Of a stretch of DNA of 64,000 nt, positions 1-29,392 are shown in pieces. The DNA comes from Maylandia zebra (lineage: Eukaryota; Chordata; Actinopteri; Cichliformes; Cichlidae): NCBI RefSeq assembly GCF_041146795.1, contig NC_135182.1, positions 5,349,509 to 5,413,508 on the forward strand, in the 5' to 3' direction. A model generated the notes under the pieces. The model made no database searches and was not told the DNA's origin. It worked only from the letters and a program-made list of their open reading frames with translations. Position numbers and translations under genes: made by a program. Every line of letters starts with the position of its first letter. Positions within the stretch are counted from its first letter, which is position 1.

Positions 1-142
1 TCTGGAGGCGCCTCTGTTTGTATGTACTGTTTTAATGTTCTACTCCAGTTAGTTTTGTGCCTTAATCAGGGATATACGTGAAGACTTGACCTCTTTTTCA
101 TTGTGAAACATCTTAACTGCACTTTTGTTTTTCTCCTTGTAG

Positions 143-247
143 CTTCAATACCAGGCTGACCTTAAAAACATAAAGGGCAAAGTGTCTACTGTAAAGGACA
201 CTCCTGAAATGCTGCGTGTTAAAGAGAATACAAAGAATTTCAGCTTG
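143..247 (+). CDS. neb: neb module exon (105 nt)
   Basis: Acceptor TTGTAG precedes the exon and donor GTATCT follows it. It encodes 35 residues, with Y-Q-A-D-L near the start and [10 protein letters not shown] in the second half. It is slightly longer than the 31-residue modules that follow. It is the first nebulin exon visible in the window. Confidence 0.8.
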
Positions 248-3200
248 GTATCTACTCCGTAATATTTTTTCTTAACTTTTTCTAATATCACATTTTTTAC
301 ATAATTCTTTGAATTAATTTTTTTGGGTTTGGCGTTCCACATTTTTTAACAAACCTTGATATGCAGCCCTTCTTTATTTAGAGCAAATTATTTTATTTTT
401 TTTAACTTTGCAAAACAGGCAGTTTTTAATTTGTGTAACTAACTCTTAACCCTTGGTTCTATACTTTAACCTTTACTTAAAACTCTTAGTGCAGACGTTG
501 TGGTGTGAAACGCTTTGCTCAAAGTGTTGTAATCAGGCAAAATGCGTGTGCTTTATTTTTTAAATGTTTGTATAGATTTTGTCTCATTCTGTGTGCTTTT
601 GTTGACGTGTGCTCCCAAAGGTGCAAGATAAGTAAATTAGCGCTCGGTGAGGCTAACCACTCGTTTATGCTTTGATTCCTCGTCCGTGTAAGATTAAGTA
701 CAAAGAGGATTTGGGAGGAGGAACAGCTTTGCCCGAGACCCCTGAGATGGAGAGGGTTAAACGCAACCAGCGCAACGTCAGCACGGTACTCAACAGAGTG
801 ACCCTGCCCTACCTCATTACTCCTCAGCCACTCCTCCCTCCATATTTCCTCCTCCTCTAGCATCAAAGAATAAAACCAGACCTGCCATCACATCTAATCT
901 CTCCAAATAATAATTATATATTCAACTGTTTTTGTTTTTTGCAGAAACCTGTTTTTCATTCTAATTTTTTTTTGGAGCCCAGAAAGAATCCCTAGATGCT
1001 AAGAACTAGATGACCAAAAGTATGTGGAGACTTTATTGTGCCTTTGTTTGGGGCTGTTAGTTCACATTTGTTCATTTTACAGGACTTAACAGACTTGGGT
1101 ACATGAAAAAAAGCCTTTTATATTTGGACCCTGACAGAACCCAGACCTCATCATGCAGGCTCAGCGTTTGAACTTATTAAGAGTCTTGTGGCTGATGTGG
1201 AGCAAATCCCTGCAAACACAACAGTAAATGCAACACATGAATGTCCATGCTTTTAAAATGCAGTCTCAACAAAACACGGTTGTATTATTTGTGTATCCAC
1301 ATACTTTTGGTGATATAGTGTAAACAGATGGTGTTTCCACTGTGAAATACTTTGAATCTTATCACCCACAGGGGACTGTGAGGACTTAACAGACTCATAA
1401 TTAATTTCATCTGAACCTTGAAGTGATAAACTAAACTAAGCATCACCCACATGCACCTGCGTCTGAAAACCGATATGATCAGTAACCTTTTCATTTCAGT
1501 TGTTCTGAAGTCAACACCTGAAATGTGTGCGTTCTTTGTTAAATGTTTGTATAGATGTTTGTCTCATTCTGTGTGCTTTTGTTGACGTGTGCTCCCAAAG
1601 GTGCAAGATAAGTAAATTAGCGCTCGGTGAGGCTAACCACTCGTTTATGCTTTGATTCCTCGTCCGTGTAAGATTAAGTACAAAGAGGATTTGGGAGGAG
1701 GAACAGCTTTGCCCGAGACCCCTGAGATGGAGAGGGTTAAACGCAACCAGCGCAACGTCAGCACGGTACTCAACAGAGTGACCTGCCCTACCTCATTACT
1801 CCTCATCCACTCCTCCCTCCATATTTCCTCCTCCTCTAGCATCAAAGAATAAAACCAGACCTGCCATCACATCTAATCTCTCCAAATAATAATTATATAT
1901 TCAACTGTTTTTGTTTTTACAAAAACCTGTTTTTCATTCTAATTATTTAATTGTTTAGATTTATTAAAGGATCTTTTTGGAGCCCAGAAAGAATCCCTAG
2001 ATGCTAAGAACTAGATGACCAAAAGTATGTGGAGACTTTATTGTGCCTTTGTTTGGAACTGTTAGTTCACATTTGTTCATTTTAGATCAGCGGTCCCCAA
2101 ACCCCGGGCCTCGGACCGGTACCGGTCCGTGAGTCGTTTGGTACCAGGCCGCGAGAGTTGAGGCTCAGGTGTGAAATGTATGGTTTTCAGGGTTTTTATC
2201 GGTTTTCAGTGTTATTTTGTTATCGTTTTTATCGTTAACTCAGTTTTCCTGGGTCTTTTCACGTGTGTTATGAATAAATCTTCTTTTTTTCGGTACCGGT
2301 GCTAGTTTTATTTTGTTGTATTTATCCGCGACACCTTAAAGGCCGGTCCGTGAAAATATTGTCTGGCATAAACCGGTCCGTGGCGCAAAAAAGGTTGGGT
2401 ACCGCTGTTTTAGAGGACTTAACAGACTTGGGTACATGAAAAAAAGCCTTTTATATTTGGACCCTGACAGAACCCAGACCTCATCATGCAGGCTCAGCGT
2501 TTGAACTTATTAAGAGTCTTGTGGCTGATGTGGAGCAAATCCCTGCAAACACAACAGTAAATGCAACACATGAATGTCCATGCTTTTAAAATGCAGTCTC
2601 AACAAAACACGGTTGTATTATTTGTGTATCCACATACTTTTGGTGATATAGTGTAAACAGATGGTGTTTCCACTGTGAAATACTTTGAATCTTATCACCC
2701 ACAGGGGACTGTGAGGACTTAACAGACTCATAATTAATTTCATCTGAACCTTGAAGTGATAAACTAAACTAAGCATCACCCACATGCACCTGCGTCTGAA
2801 AACCGATATGATCAGTAACCTTTTCATTTCAGTTGTTCTGAAGTCAACACCTGAAATGTGTGCGTTCTTTGTTAAATGTTTGTATAGATGTTTGTCTCAT
2901 TCTGTGTGCTTTTGTTGACGTGTGCTCCCAAAGGTGCAAGATAAGTAAATTAGCGCTCGGTGAGGCTAACCACTCGTTTATGCTTTGATTCCTCGTCCGT
3001 GTAAGATTAAGTACAAAGAGGATTTGGGAGGAGGAACAGCTTTGCCCGAGACCCCTGAGATGGAGAGGGTTAAACGCAACCAGCGCAACGTCAGCACGGT
3101 ACTCAACAGAGTGACCCTGCCCTACCTCATTACTCCTCAGCCACTCCTCCCTCCATATTTCCTCCTCCTCTAGCATCAAAGAATAAAACCAGACCTGCCA

Positions 3201-6200
3201 TCACATCTAATCTCTTCAAATAATGATTTTACATTCAACTTTCTTTTTACAGATATCTGTCCTCGTGCTAATATTTCATTTTTATAACTCATTAGAGGAC
3301 TTTTCTTGTTTCCACTGTAAAATAATTCACAGTTTATCATCCACAGGGGACTTTTAGAGCTTGCGTAATAACTCATTGTTAATTTCATGTGAACCCTGAA
3401 GTAATAAACTAAACTAAACATCACTCACGCTGAAAACAACCTGCATATTTTTACATTAGTCCCTTTAAATATACATAAATATGTCTGGAAATCAGTATCC
3501 TCTCATTTCAGGTGTTCATGTTGTTTTTATGAATAGCTGCCTGTGTATGTGTCTACAGTACAAACTGTGCTTTTGTTTGTCACCGTCTGATTTTGCACCT
3601 GTGTAACTTGTGCAATGGGCAGATACAGTACAAGGACTCTGTGGGTCAAGGCACAGCCATACCAGATCTGCCTGAGGTGAAGCGGGTCCGAGAAACCCAG
3701 AAGAATATCAGCCTGGTAGAGGAAAAAGACTGCAGTGACCCTAATATGACTTCCTTATAATAACTCCCCCCAAATGCCCTCTGATCTCATCTTACTTATC
3801 TAGAAAACTTTACCTTTCCTGTATTTAGCGCTGGTTTTCCCCTCCTACATCCTAACCATGTTCCATACGTCATTTCCTTTTACGAGACAAAAATACCCTC
3901 CCTTTTCCTTATTACTCCGCTTTGGAATTTTTCTGTCTTTTTTAATTTTTTGAAATTCCTTCCTTCCCTCCTAAATTGAAAACTAATCATCTTTTGAGTG
4001 TGTTACAACAATAATTGACTTTTTTGTGCTGTTTTATTCAAAGCATCAATACAAAGAAGGCGTGGGAGGAGGCACATCAATATCAGAGACGCCAGAAATG
4101 GAGAGAGTTAAACGCAATCAGCAAAATATTAGCACGGTACTCCACTGCAGTGAACCCCTAGTCTCCGATTTGCATCCGTTCATCCCTCCACCTCAAACAG
4201 TGCCATAACAATTCTCCTTAGCCTCCAGTAGATCTTCCCAGTAGTTGTTGTGTGTGTCTAACATAAACCTGCTTCTTTATTTTTTAGGGAACGATGTGTG
4301 TTTAATTTCATGTTCTGTCTCTGCTGTGATTTTTGGTGCCGCTTGTGGCTTTTTGTCTGCGTGTTTTTCTGTTATTGATCTGTTACTTACTTTTTTTTGT
4401 ACTTTCTCTGCACGAATCCCCAAATTTTATTTGGTTAGATAAAATACAAGGACTCTCTGGGTCGAGGAACAGCTATACCGGATCTCCCTGAAGTGAAGCG
4501 AGTCAAAGAAACCCAGAAGCACATCAGCTCGGTAGTGGAACCGTACCACGTTTGCTCCTAACTGTGAACAGTAGAGTCCTATAATAATGCCTATCATACA
4601 CTTCCCCCTTCCTCATCATCTCTTGCTCATCTCATCAAGCTCCATCCAGGGCCCAGACTGCCCATCCATCTAATTTACACCCTTGCCTTTTTCTCTTTAT
4701 TATTTTAATCCTCAATCATCAGTCCCCTAAACTGAATAAAATCTTCCTTTTTGGTCTGTGAGTCTACTATCTTCTAACCTGCAGCTCATCTTTCTTCACA
4801 TTAAGCTGCTGTGTGCTGCTCTTAATTTCCACTTCACAGCTAAATCTCCTGCTAAAGCATTAGGGATGTTTGTCTCCACGTACAGCAGAGATCCTGGCTG
4901 CTCAGCAGGAGCTACCAGGATGGATCACTCTATAGGACCAATTTCTCAGACGCTGCTTAAATATACCAAAATAATATACCAAAAAAATGCCACCAACTAA
5001 AGAAATGACCTCTCTGAGTTTAATCAATCTCAGATATTTCCAGAAAACTCCTCCTTGTCAATGAAAGCAGTCCTATAGGTGTGCGTGGTCTGTATGTTTG
5101 AGTTTCTGATTGGCCCCTCGGGGTGCTGTGCTTCTGCCCTGTAGGTGTTGTATAAAGACAGTTCAGCCAAGGGAACGCCTGTGGTGTTTACTCCAGAGAT
5201 GGAGCGGGTGAAAAGGAACCAAGAAAACATTAGCTCGGTACCTTTCAGAACCTGTAGAACATGTTCTGCTGAAGAAATGTTCTACTCCTACCTCTTTTTA
5301 ACCCTTCTCTAACTCTGATGTGTCCCCCTGGCTCTTGTTAATCGTATTAATTCACCTGACTGCACTCTCTCTCTTTTTTTTAAAATATGTTTAATACCTC
5401 CAGCTGTGGTGTGCCTGTGCACATCATCACTGCTAATCTCTCCTGCTGTTTTCCCACTTGATCTTATTCCTTTCGGTCTCCCACTGAAGATTGGAAAATA
5501 ACTTTATTTCCTTTTAATAATTCGCCCACTTAATAAAAGTCTCCCTGCTAATTCATCCCAGTAGTGCCATAGCTCATCCCAGCAGCTGCCTGTGTCCTCT
5601 TGGCATTAAGTCTCTCTGACCACACCTCTTGTGCTGTGGATGCTAACAGCTATTGAATGATGGTTTGGGAGTGTGAAATATTTTAGATCCTTACTACTTT
5701 TGATCTGTCATTTCTAGGTTCTGTACTCTGACAGCTTCCGCAAGCAGGTCCAGGGCAAAGCCGCCTTTGTTCTGGACACACCTGAGATGAGGCGCGTCAG
5801 GGAGACTCAGCGTATCATTTCTGGGGTAAGTTTTTGTGCTTGTTTGATTAATTTCTGTTCTAAGTGGAAAAGTGCTTTCGTTGTTACTTGACTACTTGAA
5901 GAGTAAGGCTTCAGTACTCTTTGACACCTCATCATCTCAAAATGATTCAAAACAAGAATCTGGTCGCCAGTCTTAAACAATGTTGCTACACAAAGACAAA
6001 CTAAAATTAGAATTGATTCAATAATGGAGAAATAATGGGTTTGGTATAGAGAAAAAAGACAGACAACACATTTTAGTATTTTAAGTAGTTAAAGTGGAGG
6101 CTGGCATCGATGCCAGTTTGGTTGGCTCGTGCAAAATGGGTCCATCCGCCCTGCAGCTTCACTTACTGTATTTGTGCACTTCAGGTGAGATACCACGAGG

Positions 6201-7583
6201 ACTTTGAGAAGAGCAAGGGCAGCTTCACTCCCACCACCACTGATATTGTGACAGAGCGTGTGAAGAAGAACACGCAGGACTTCAGCGACATCAGCTACCG
6301 TGGCATCCAGAGGCGCGTGGTGGAGATGGAGAGGAGACGTGCCATAGAGCACGACCAGGAGACCATCACTGGTAACGACAACAGCAAGCACTAAGCTTTA
6401 GGAGTTGTTAGCTTGTTAGCAAAAAATAAATAAAACTGAAAGACAAAATACCTCAAAATTACATTCTGGAGAGACATACCTGAAGCAAAACTGTAATACG
6501 GACTGTTATCGGCTGATCTATTCATCTCCTCAGATCTGCGTGTGTGGCGCACAAACCCCGGCTCTGTGTTTGACTACGACCCCGCTGAGGACAACATCCA
6601 GTCCAGGAGTCTGCACATGATGTCAGGTGATTGAAATTCTAGAGGATCGATTCAGAGAGCCAAAGCTTTAGTTATGCTCCCGATGGATTTATTCAAAGTT
6701 ATCATTAAATGTCAGGGAAGCTAAGTGACTGGCAAAGGATTATGTATTGCTTCTCGTGTGTGAAGCAGGTGTGTCACTGATAGTTAAATAAATAATACGC
6801 ATTTGAAATAATGTCTTAATGCTGTTCTGACAGTACAAGCTCAGCGTCGCAGCAAGGAGCACTCCCGCTCCACCAGCGCTTTGAGCGGCGTGGCTGATGA
6901 GAAGTCTGAGGTGTCCCAGGATGCTGACCACCACATGTCCCTCTACAGCAATGGCTTCATGACCTCCTCTATTGGTAACCCTCATCAGACTAAACAGCAA
7001 CAAATACACTTGAGAGTGAAGAATAATTTCCCCTCTACTTAATCTGTTTGTTATTTTAACATCTTCAGGCTACCAGCATGCTACTGTGAAGACCGTGGAG
7101 CTGCAGCAGAGGTCATCTTCAGTGGCCACCCAGCAGACCACAGTCTCTTCCATTCCCTCACACCCCTCTACTACCGGGGTTAGTAACATATATTTATATT
7201 GTACATACACTTTACATGGTTTAACTTTTCTCCTGTGGGGAGTGATGCTACAGGTGATGCTTGGTGTGGTCAGGTAAAGCAGGTTTGAAACGTTCAGTGG
7301 GATTATCATTATTTTAGTACATCAGTTACATTATTTTATGGCCTGAAGAAAAGAAGCTGAATTTAAAATTTCTGCTTGTTTGTCAAGTGTGTCCATCTCT
7401 TTCCTTCAGAAAACCGTGCGTGCCATGTATGACTACACCGCAGCCGACAGTGACGAGGTGTCCTTCAAGGACGGCGACGTCATCGTCAACGTGCAGTCCA
7501 TCGACGAAGGCTGGATGTACGGTACTGTTCAGCGTACCGGCAAGACCGGCATGCTGCCAGCCAACTACGTTGAAGCAATCTAA
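143..7583 (+). CDS. neb: Nebulin, C-terminal part (gene runs in from the left)
   Basis: Giant actin thin-filament protein of skeletal-muscle sarcomeres; the C-terminus sits in the Z-disc. Coding exons read from splice sites and frame: 143-247, 693-785, 1673-1765, 3006-3098, 3623-3715, 4044-4136, 4439-4531, 5145-5237, 5717 to about 5825, 6185-6371, 6534-6626, 6834-6974, 7069-7178, 7410-7583. Most are 93 nt and encode one 31-residue actin-binding module (Y-K-E/D followed by P-E-M/V-x-R-V-K). They are followed by a linker rich in Ser, Thr and Gln and by an SH3 domain ending [10 protein letters not shown]. Nebulette shares this architecture, but the linker ([32 protein letters not shown]) and the VEAI end fit nebulin. 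The N-terminal bulk lies outside the window. The exon-intron map is inferred from consensus sites, not from transcripts. Confidence 0.93.
693..785 (+). CDS. neb: neb module exon B, copy 1 of a triplication
   Basis: This 93-nt, phase-0 exon encodes one 31-residue module ([10 protein letters not shown], then [13 protein letters not shown]). Acceptor GTGTAAG and donor GTACTC are the same in all three copies. The exon is base-for-base identical to 1673-1765 and 3006-3098. Because it is phase-symmetrical, including or skipping any copy keeps the reading frame. Confidence 0.87.
1673..1765 (+). CDS. neb: neb module exon B, copy 2 of a triplication
   Basis: Identical over 93 nt to copies 1 and 3, with the same splice sites. 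The downstream intron differs from copy 1 by small indels and by a 320-bp hAT-like insertion at 2088-2407. The copies are therefore physically distinct rather than one sequence displayed twice. Confidence 0.87.
2088..2407. mobile_element. hAT-like MITE in neb intron (CAGCGGTCCCC ends)
   Basis: The 320-bp element starts CAGCGGTCCCCAAACC and ends GGTTGGGTACCGCTG, imperfect inverted repeats beginning in CAG and ending in CTG. It is flanked by TTTTAGAT (2080-2087) and TTTTAGAG (2408-2415), an 8-bp duplication with one mismatch, which fits the hAT superfamily. No coding capacity is seen. A truncated relative lies at 34548-34637. Confidence 0.75.
3006..3098 (+). CDS. neb: neb module exon B, copy 3 of a triplication
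   Basis: Identical over 93 nt to copies 1 and 2. Downstream identity ends near 3216. Beyond that the intron is only a diverged relative of the intron behind copies 1 and 2 (compare 3308-3425 with 1337-1455). This is consistent with an older duplication overlaid by a recent one. Confidence 0.87.
3623..5237 (+). CDS. neb: neb module exons C to F (3623-3715, 4044-4136, 4439-4531, 5145-5237)
   Basis: Four 93-nt phase-0 exons, each a single 31-residue module. Modules C and E share the pattern [18 protein letters not shown], whereas D resembles module B ([24 protein letters not shown]). The order therefore looks like an old two-exon unit (B-type then C-type) duplicated to D and E. Module F begins [12 protein letters not shown] and ends in [12 protein letters not shown]. 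All have AG acceptors and GTA or GTG donors. Confidence 0.85.
5717..6974 (+). CDS. neb: neb last modules and start of serine-rich linker
   Basis: Exons 5717 to about 5825, 6185-6371, 6534-6626 and 6834-6974. The first ends in [10 protein letters not shown] and is a module exon. The second carries [12 protein letters not shown] and continues into a basic helix ([15 protein letters not shown]). The third encodes [20 protein letters not shown], typical of nebulin just before the linker. The fourth starts the linker with [12 protein letters not shown] and contains [12 protein letters not shown]. The end of the first exon is uncertain by one base. Confidence 0.85.
7069..7583 (+). CDS. neb: neb linker end and SH3 domain with stop
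   Basis: Exon 7069-7178 encodes the Ser/Thr/Gln linker ([14 protein letters not shown]). Exon 7410-7583 encodes the whole SH3 domain: AMYDY (ALYDY-type motif), the acidic RT loop ADSDEVSF, the conserved GW in DEGWMYG, and PANYVEAI just before TAA at 7581-7583. In known nebulins this SH3 binds proline-rich Z-disc partners. Confidence 0.93.
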
Positions 7584-8260
7584 AGACAGAGCCCGCCCAC
7601 GGTCCCTCCGTAGTGGGCGCGATGCATCCACAGGGCAAACTCATCGGTCTTCCTGTGATCACAGCTGTGGCTTAGTGCAATGTGTAGCTTGTAGTGTCTG
7701 TACTTGTATTTTACTTGTATTGTGATTCTCGTGGAGTCTGTCATCATTAATATGCTGCTGCCCCCGCTCCCTGTGGATGTGATATTAGCTTCATGCCATG
7801 ACCCATATAAATAGATCTGATTATACATAATGTGCCTACTACGAATGACAACGTGTTAGATTGTTTTAACTATTCTGTTCCTGTCCTGGAAAAGCGAGGC
7901 TAACACACAAACTGGCCCTTTGATTTTGTACATTTCAAACATTTCATTTACGTTATTTATCATTTTTTTGTCCAACGTATTTTCTCTGAAACACAACGGG
8001 CTCGAAAAGTTTCATGTAACCCTTTTAACGGAGAGTCCATGTAGAGAAAATATGAACGTTAGAAAGGAGTAAGTCACCATCTACCTCCTCCATGATGAAA
8101 TCATGAGAAGCTCTCTGCGCCAAGCCTCAGTTTTCCCTCCTTTATAACGAAGGCTGGCCACTAGTAAAATGTGTGTTTTGTTTCTCCCGATTATTTAGGT
8201 CCTGGCTAAAGCACGTCCTCTACCTTCAATCAGTAGCTAATAAAGCACACCAAGTTCCTG
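7584..8260 (+). other. neb: neb 3' untranslated region (inferred)
   Basis: No open frame of interest follows the stop. An AATAAA at 8239-8244 is the first clear polyadenylation signal downstream, so the transcript plausibly ends near 8260. The exact end is inferred. Confidence 0.5.
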
Positions 8261-9770
8261 CACCACTCTGCCTCCTCCTCTTCATTTCAGACTCTTTCAT
8301 TAGATCACTGCTAAAAACTCTTTTCACTGCACCAGTCGAACGGTAGAAGTTCCCCGAGCCAAATACAAAACAGTCTAGACACGAGCCCTTCTCAATTATC
8401 GGTTCTTACATCCTTCATTCTTTTCCTCACTTCCTCCCCTTGCAATAATCCCTCCCCTCTGAGGAGGTGGCAGGCCGAAAAGACGGGGGAGGAAACGGGG
8501 AAATGACTAAATGAGACGTGTTTGCTTTGGAGCAGGAATTTTAGATTAAATATTTGTGTGGTTACAGCTTCATCATGTCCATTGTTTCCTTATTGCCTAT
8601 TACAGCTGTGGTTTATTATCTCAGATGAGGATGTGTTAATAGCAGAGCTCATTTCATTTCACAGTTTGTTTGTGTTTTTTAAATCCTACACACTTCACCT
8701 TGGAGCTGAAAGCTTGATCATCAGTCTGTTGATCATATTAAAAACTCAAGATGTATGAATACAAAGCAATAGCTTCTTGGTTTGTATGTTCCAGCTGTGT
8801 CACGCGTCTTTCATACATCGAGGGTAAAAACGACTCGAGTCCTGGTCACAGGCAGGAGGACTGAGGAGCTGAGAAAAATGAGTAAAGATCAAAGAAAACT
8901 TGGATTTATTTTTATGGGCTGATAAACATTTTTGTAGTTATAAAAAATCCAGCACTATTGGGTGAAAGGCAAAGCACGGCAGTGAACCAATAATCTCCCA
9001 ACACTGAAAACATTTTAAAAAAATAAATAAAAGTCTGAGGCTGAACAATGATGTGAATCCTGCTGCTGCCAGTCTAATTTTGCTTAATAAGAAGTGAAAA
9101 CAGAAGTGATTTTCCTCCAACATTTTTATTTAAAATGTGTCATCTTTTTTCCTGCTTTCATTAAACGCTGATTTATTTTTCCAGTATTCTGAAAAAGCTT
9201 TCAAAAATATCTTTAATCAGAGAGCGTGTGTTCGAAAACATTTCATGTTAACGAAATAGAAGTAATAAAATTAGTCATTAAAAAAAAAACACTATCCGTA
9301 CATATGCTAGATTTGTCCTTAATGCTGAATCATTGATCGCAAGGTTTACAGGTAAAACTTAAATAAGGCAGATTTCTGATGAGAAAGTGAGTGAGACGAA
9401 GCGTAAACACTTTAAAACACAACAAAGTGGTGACAAATCATTGGACTGAAACACAGCTGAGCTGCAGGCATCCTTTTGGTGACACAAGAAGGTAATAAGT
9501 AAAGTTTCCCATGGCCCAGAATGGACTAAATGAAAAATCGTATGCCCGGATCCAGTGAGTCAACCACTGGAATTGGCCGGAACATTTTTCTTCTCAAAAA
9601 TGTTCACAGAAAACATCTTTCTGTCCTCAGTCAGAGGTCAGAGCAGTTTGAGGGCTTAGAAAGAAACCCAGCAGTCGTGTTATCAGCACGACAAATATCA
9701 CAGGTTACATTAAGGCTCTTCAGCATCACACGACACTGCTGCAGCTCGCAGCCTGCTGTTCACGTTCGAG
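8261..9770. other. Intergenic DNA between neb and tbc1d8 3' ends
   Basis: AT-rich sequence with no supported exon. It presumably includes the tbc1d8 3' UTR next to 9771, since the two genes converge here. I see no recognisable repeat family. Confidence 0.5.
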
Positions 9771-28409
<18,639 letters not shown>

Positions 28410-28780
28410 TTCTTCTAACAGGGAGGGACCGGAGTGAGCCCTCTGCCGACTCGGTCTCTGCAACAGAGGGGAAGTATAAACTTTATCTGCCTGTTTTTCG
28501 GCTCGGGGGTGGCCCGATCGCTCCTACAGCGGCGGGTTTTCGGCTTTATCCATGGCCATCCTGCGCTCCTGACAGCTGCAGGTTTCGGACTTCCTCGCCC
28601 CGCGTCTGCTCCCACACACCAGACACACAGCAGCTGTACACACGACTCACAGATCGCCTATAAGAGACGATGACTCACTCGGTGGCTGAATCGACTTCCC
28701 GTAGCTTTACATACAGAGCGGAGCGGTTACGATTGAAAATGAAACAACATAAAAATATAACTCATGGACCACAGTGGTCT
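28410..28780 (-). promoter_or_regulatory. tbc1d8: Probable tbc1d8 5' UTR and promoter
   Basis: The region upstream of the start is GC-richer than the surrounding intron, with several CpG (around 28490-28620). This is typical of a vertebrate promoter and first exon. No TATA box is evident. The boundaries are guesses. Confidence 0.4.
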
Positions 28781-28788
28781 TTTTAGAG

Positions 28789-29384
28789 CAGGGGTGTCAA
28801 ACAGAAGGCCCGTGGGCCAGAATGGGCCCGGGACAGACCCTAATCCGGCCCATTGGATGGCTTTGGAAGAAAGAAGGAGAGCATAGATATTTTTACTTTT
28901 AATTGTATTTTCACAGATTTTACAGCTTTTCCTACTCATAAAGACCCTCTCATGGTCATTCACACTACACAAGGTAAATAATTCATAGAAAAACATGACA
29001 CAGAATGTCCAGCTTTTTTTCTACTATAGACATTTCTGTAGTTTTCTGTTTGTTTTTTTGAAAAAAACAAAAACAAAGTTTAAAAAAGTAACAATAATAA
29101 TAATTTCTGTGAATTAACAGAAACTTTTTTAGAAACTGTTTTATATTTACAGGAATTAGTTACCAGAACCTTTGGTGTAATTTTACACATTTATTTATTA
29201 CAATTTAAGCCGAAAGAGCCAAACTGACAGATTTCTTTCATTTAGCTTCAAGAGCAGCATTTTTTTTTATCATGTAGAAAAACTGAGATGTACTGTTGAA
29301 ACTGCACTACTTTTTAAAATTTTTCACTTCAGCTCAAACTGAGCTGTATGTGTGCCATGATGTAAAATGAGTGTGACATCCCTG
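28789..29384. mobile_element. hAT non-autonomous element, 596 bp
   Basis: Starts CAGGGGTGTCAAAC and ends GTGTGACATCCCTG, imperfect inverted repeats. Flanks TTTTAGAG (28781-28788) and CTTTAGAG (29385-29392) form an 8-bp target duplication with one difference. No coding frame. It sits just upstream of tbc1d8. Confidence 0.8.
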
Positions 29385-29392
29385 CTTTAGAG

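Larger units (their letters stand above)
550..3216 (+). repeat. Tandem triplication around neb exon B
   Basis: Three head-to-tail units run from about 550 to 1528, 1529 to 2861 and 2862 to 3216. The spacing between copies is 980 bp for exons 1 to 2 and 1333 bp for exons 2 to 3. The 353-bp difference is accounted for by a 320-bp hAT-like element plus its 8-bp target duplication, and by a short AT-rich indel near 1942-1970. Apart from these the introns are almost identical. Confidence 0.9.

Noticed and set aside
6089-6394. Open frames on the minus strand opposite the neb exon at 6185-6371
   Set aside because: They are antisense shadows of a well-supported nebulin exon.
143-7583. Nebulette rather than nebulin
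   Set aside because: The Ser/Gln linker sequence and the SH3 end VEAI match nebulin; nebulette ends differently and has a shorter module array.
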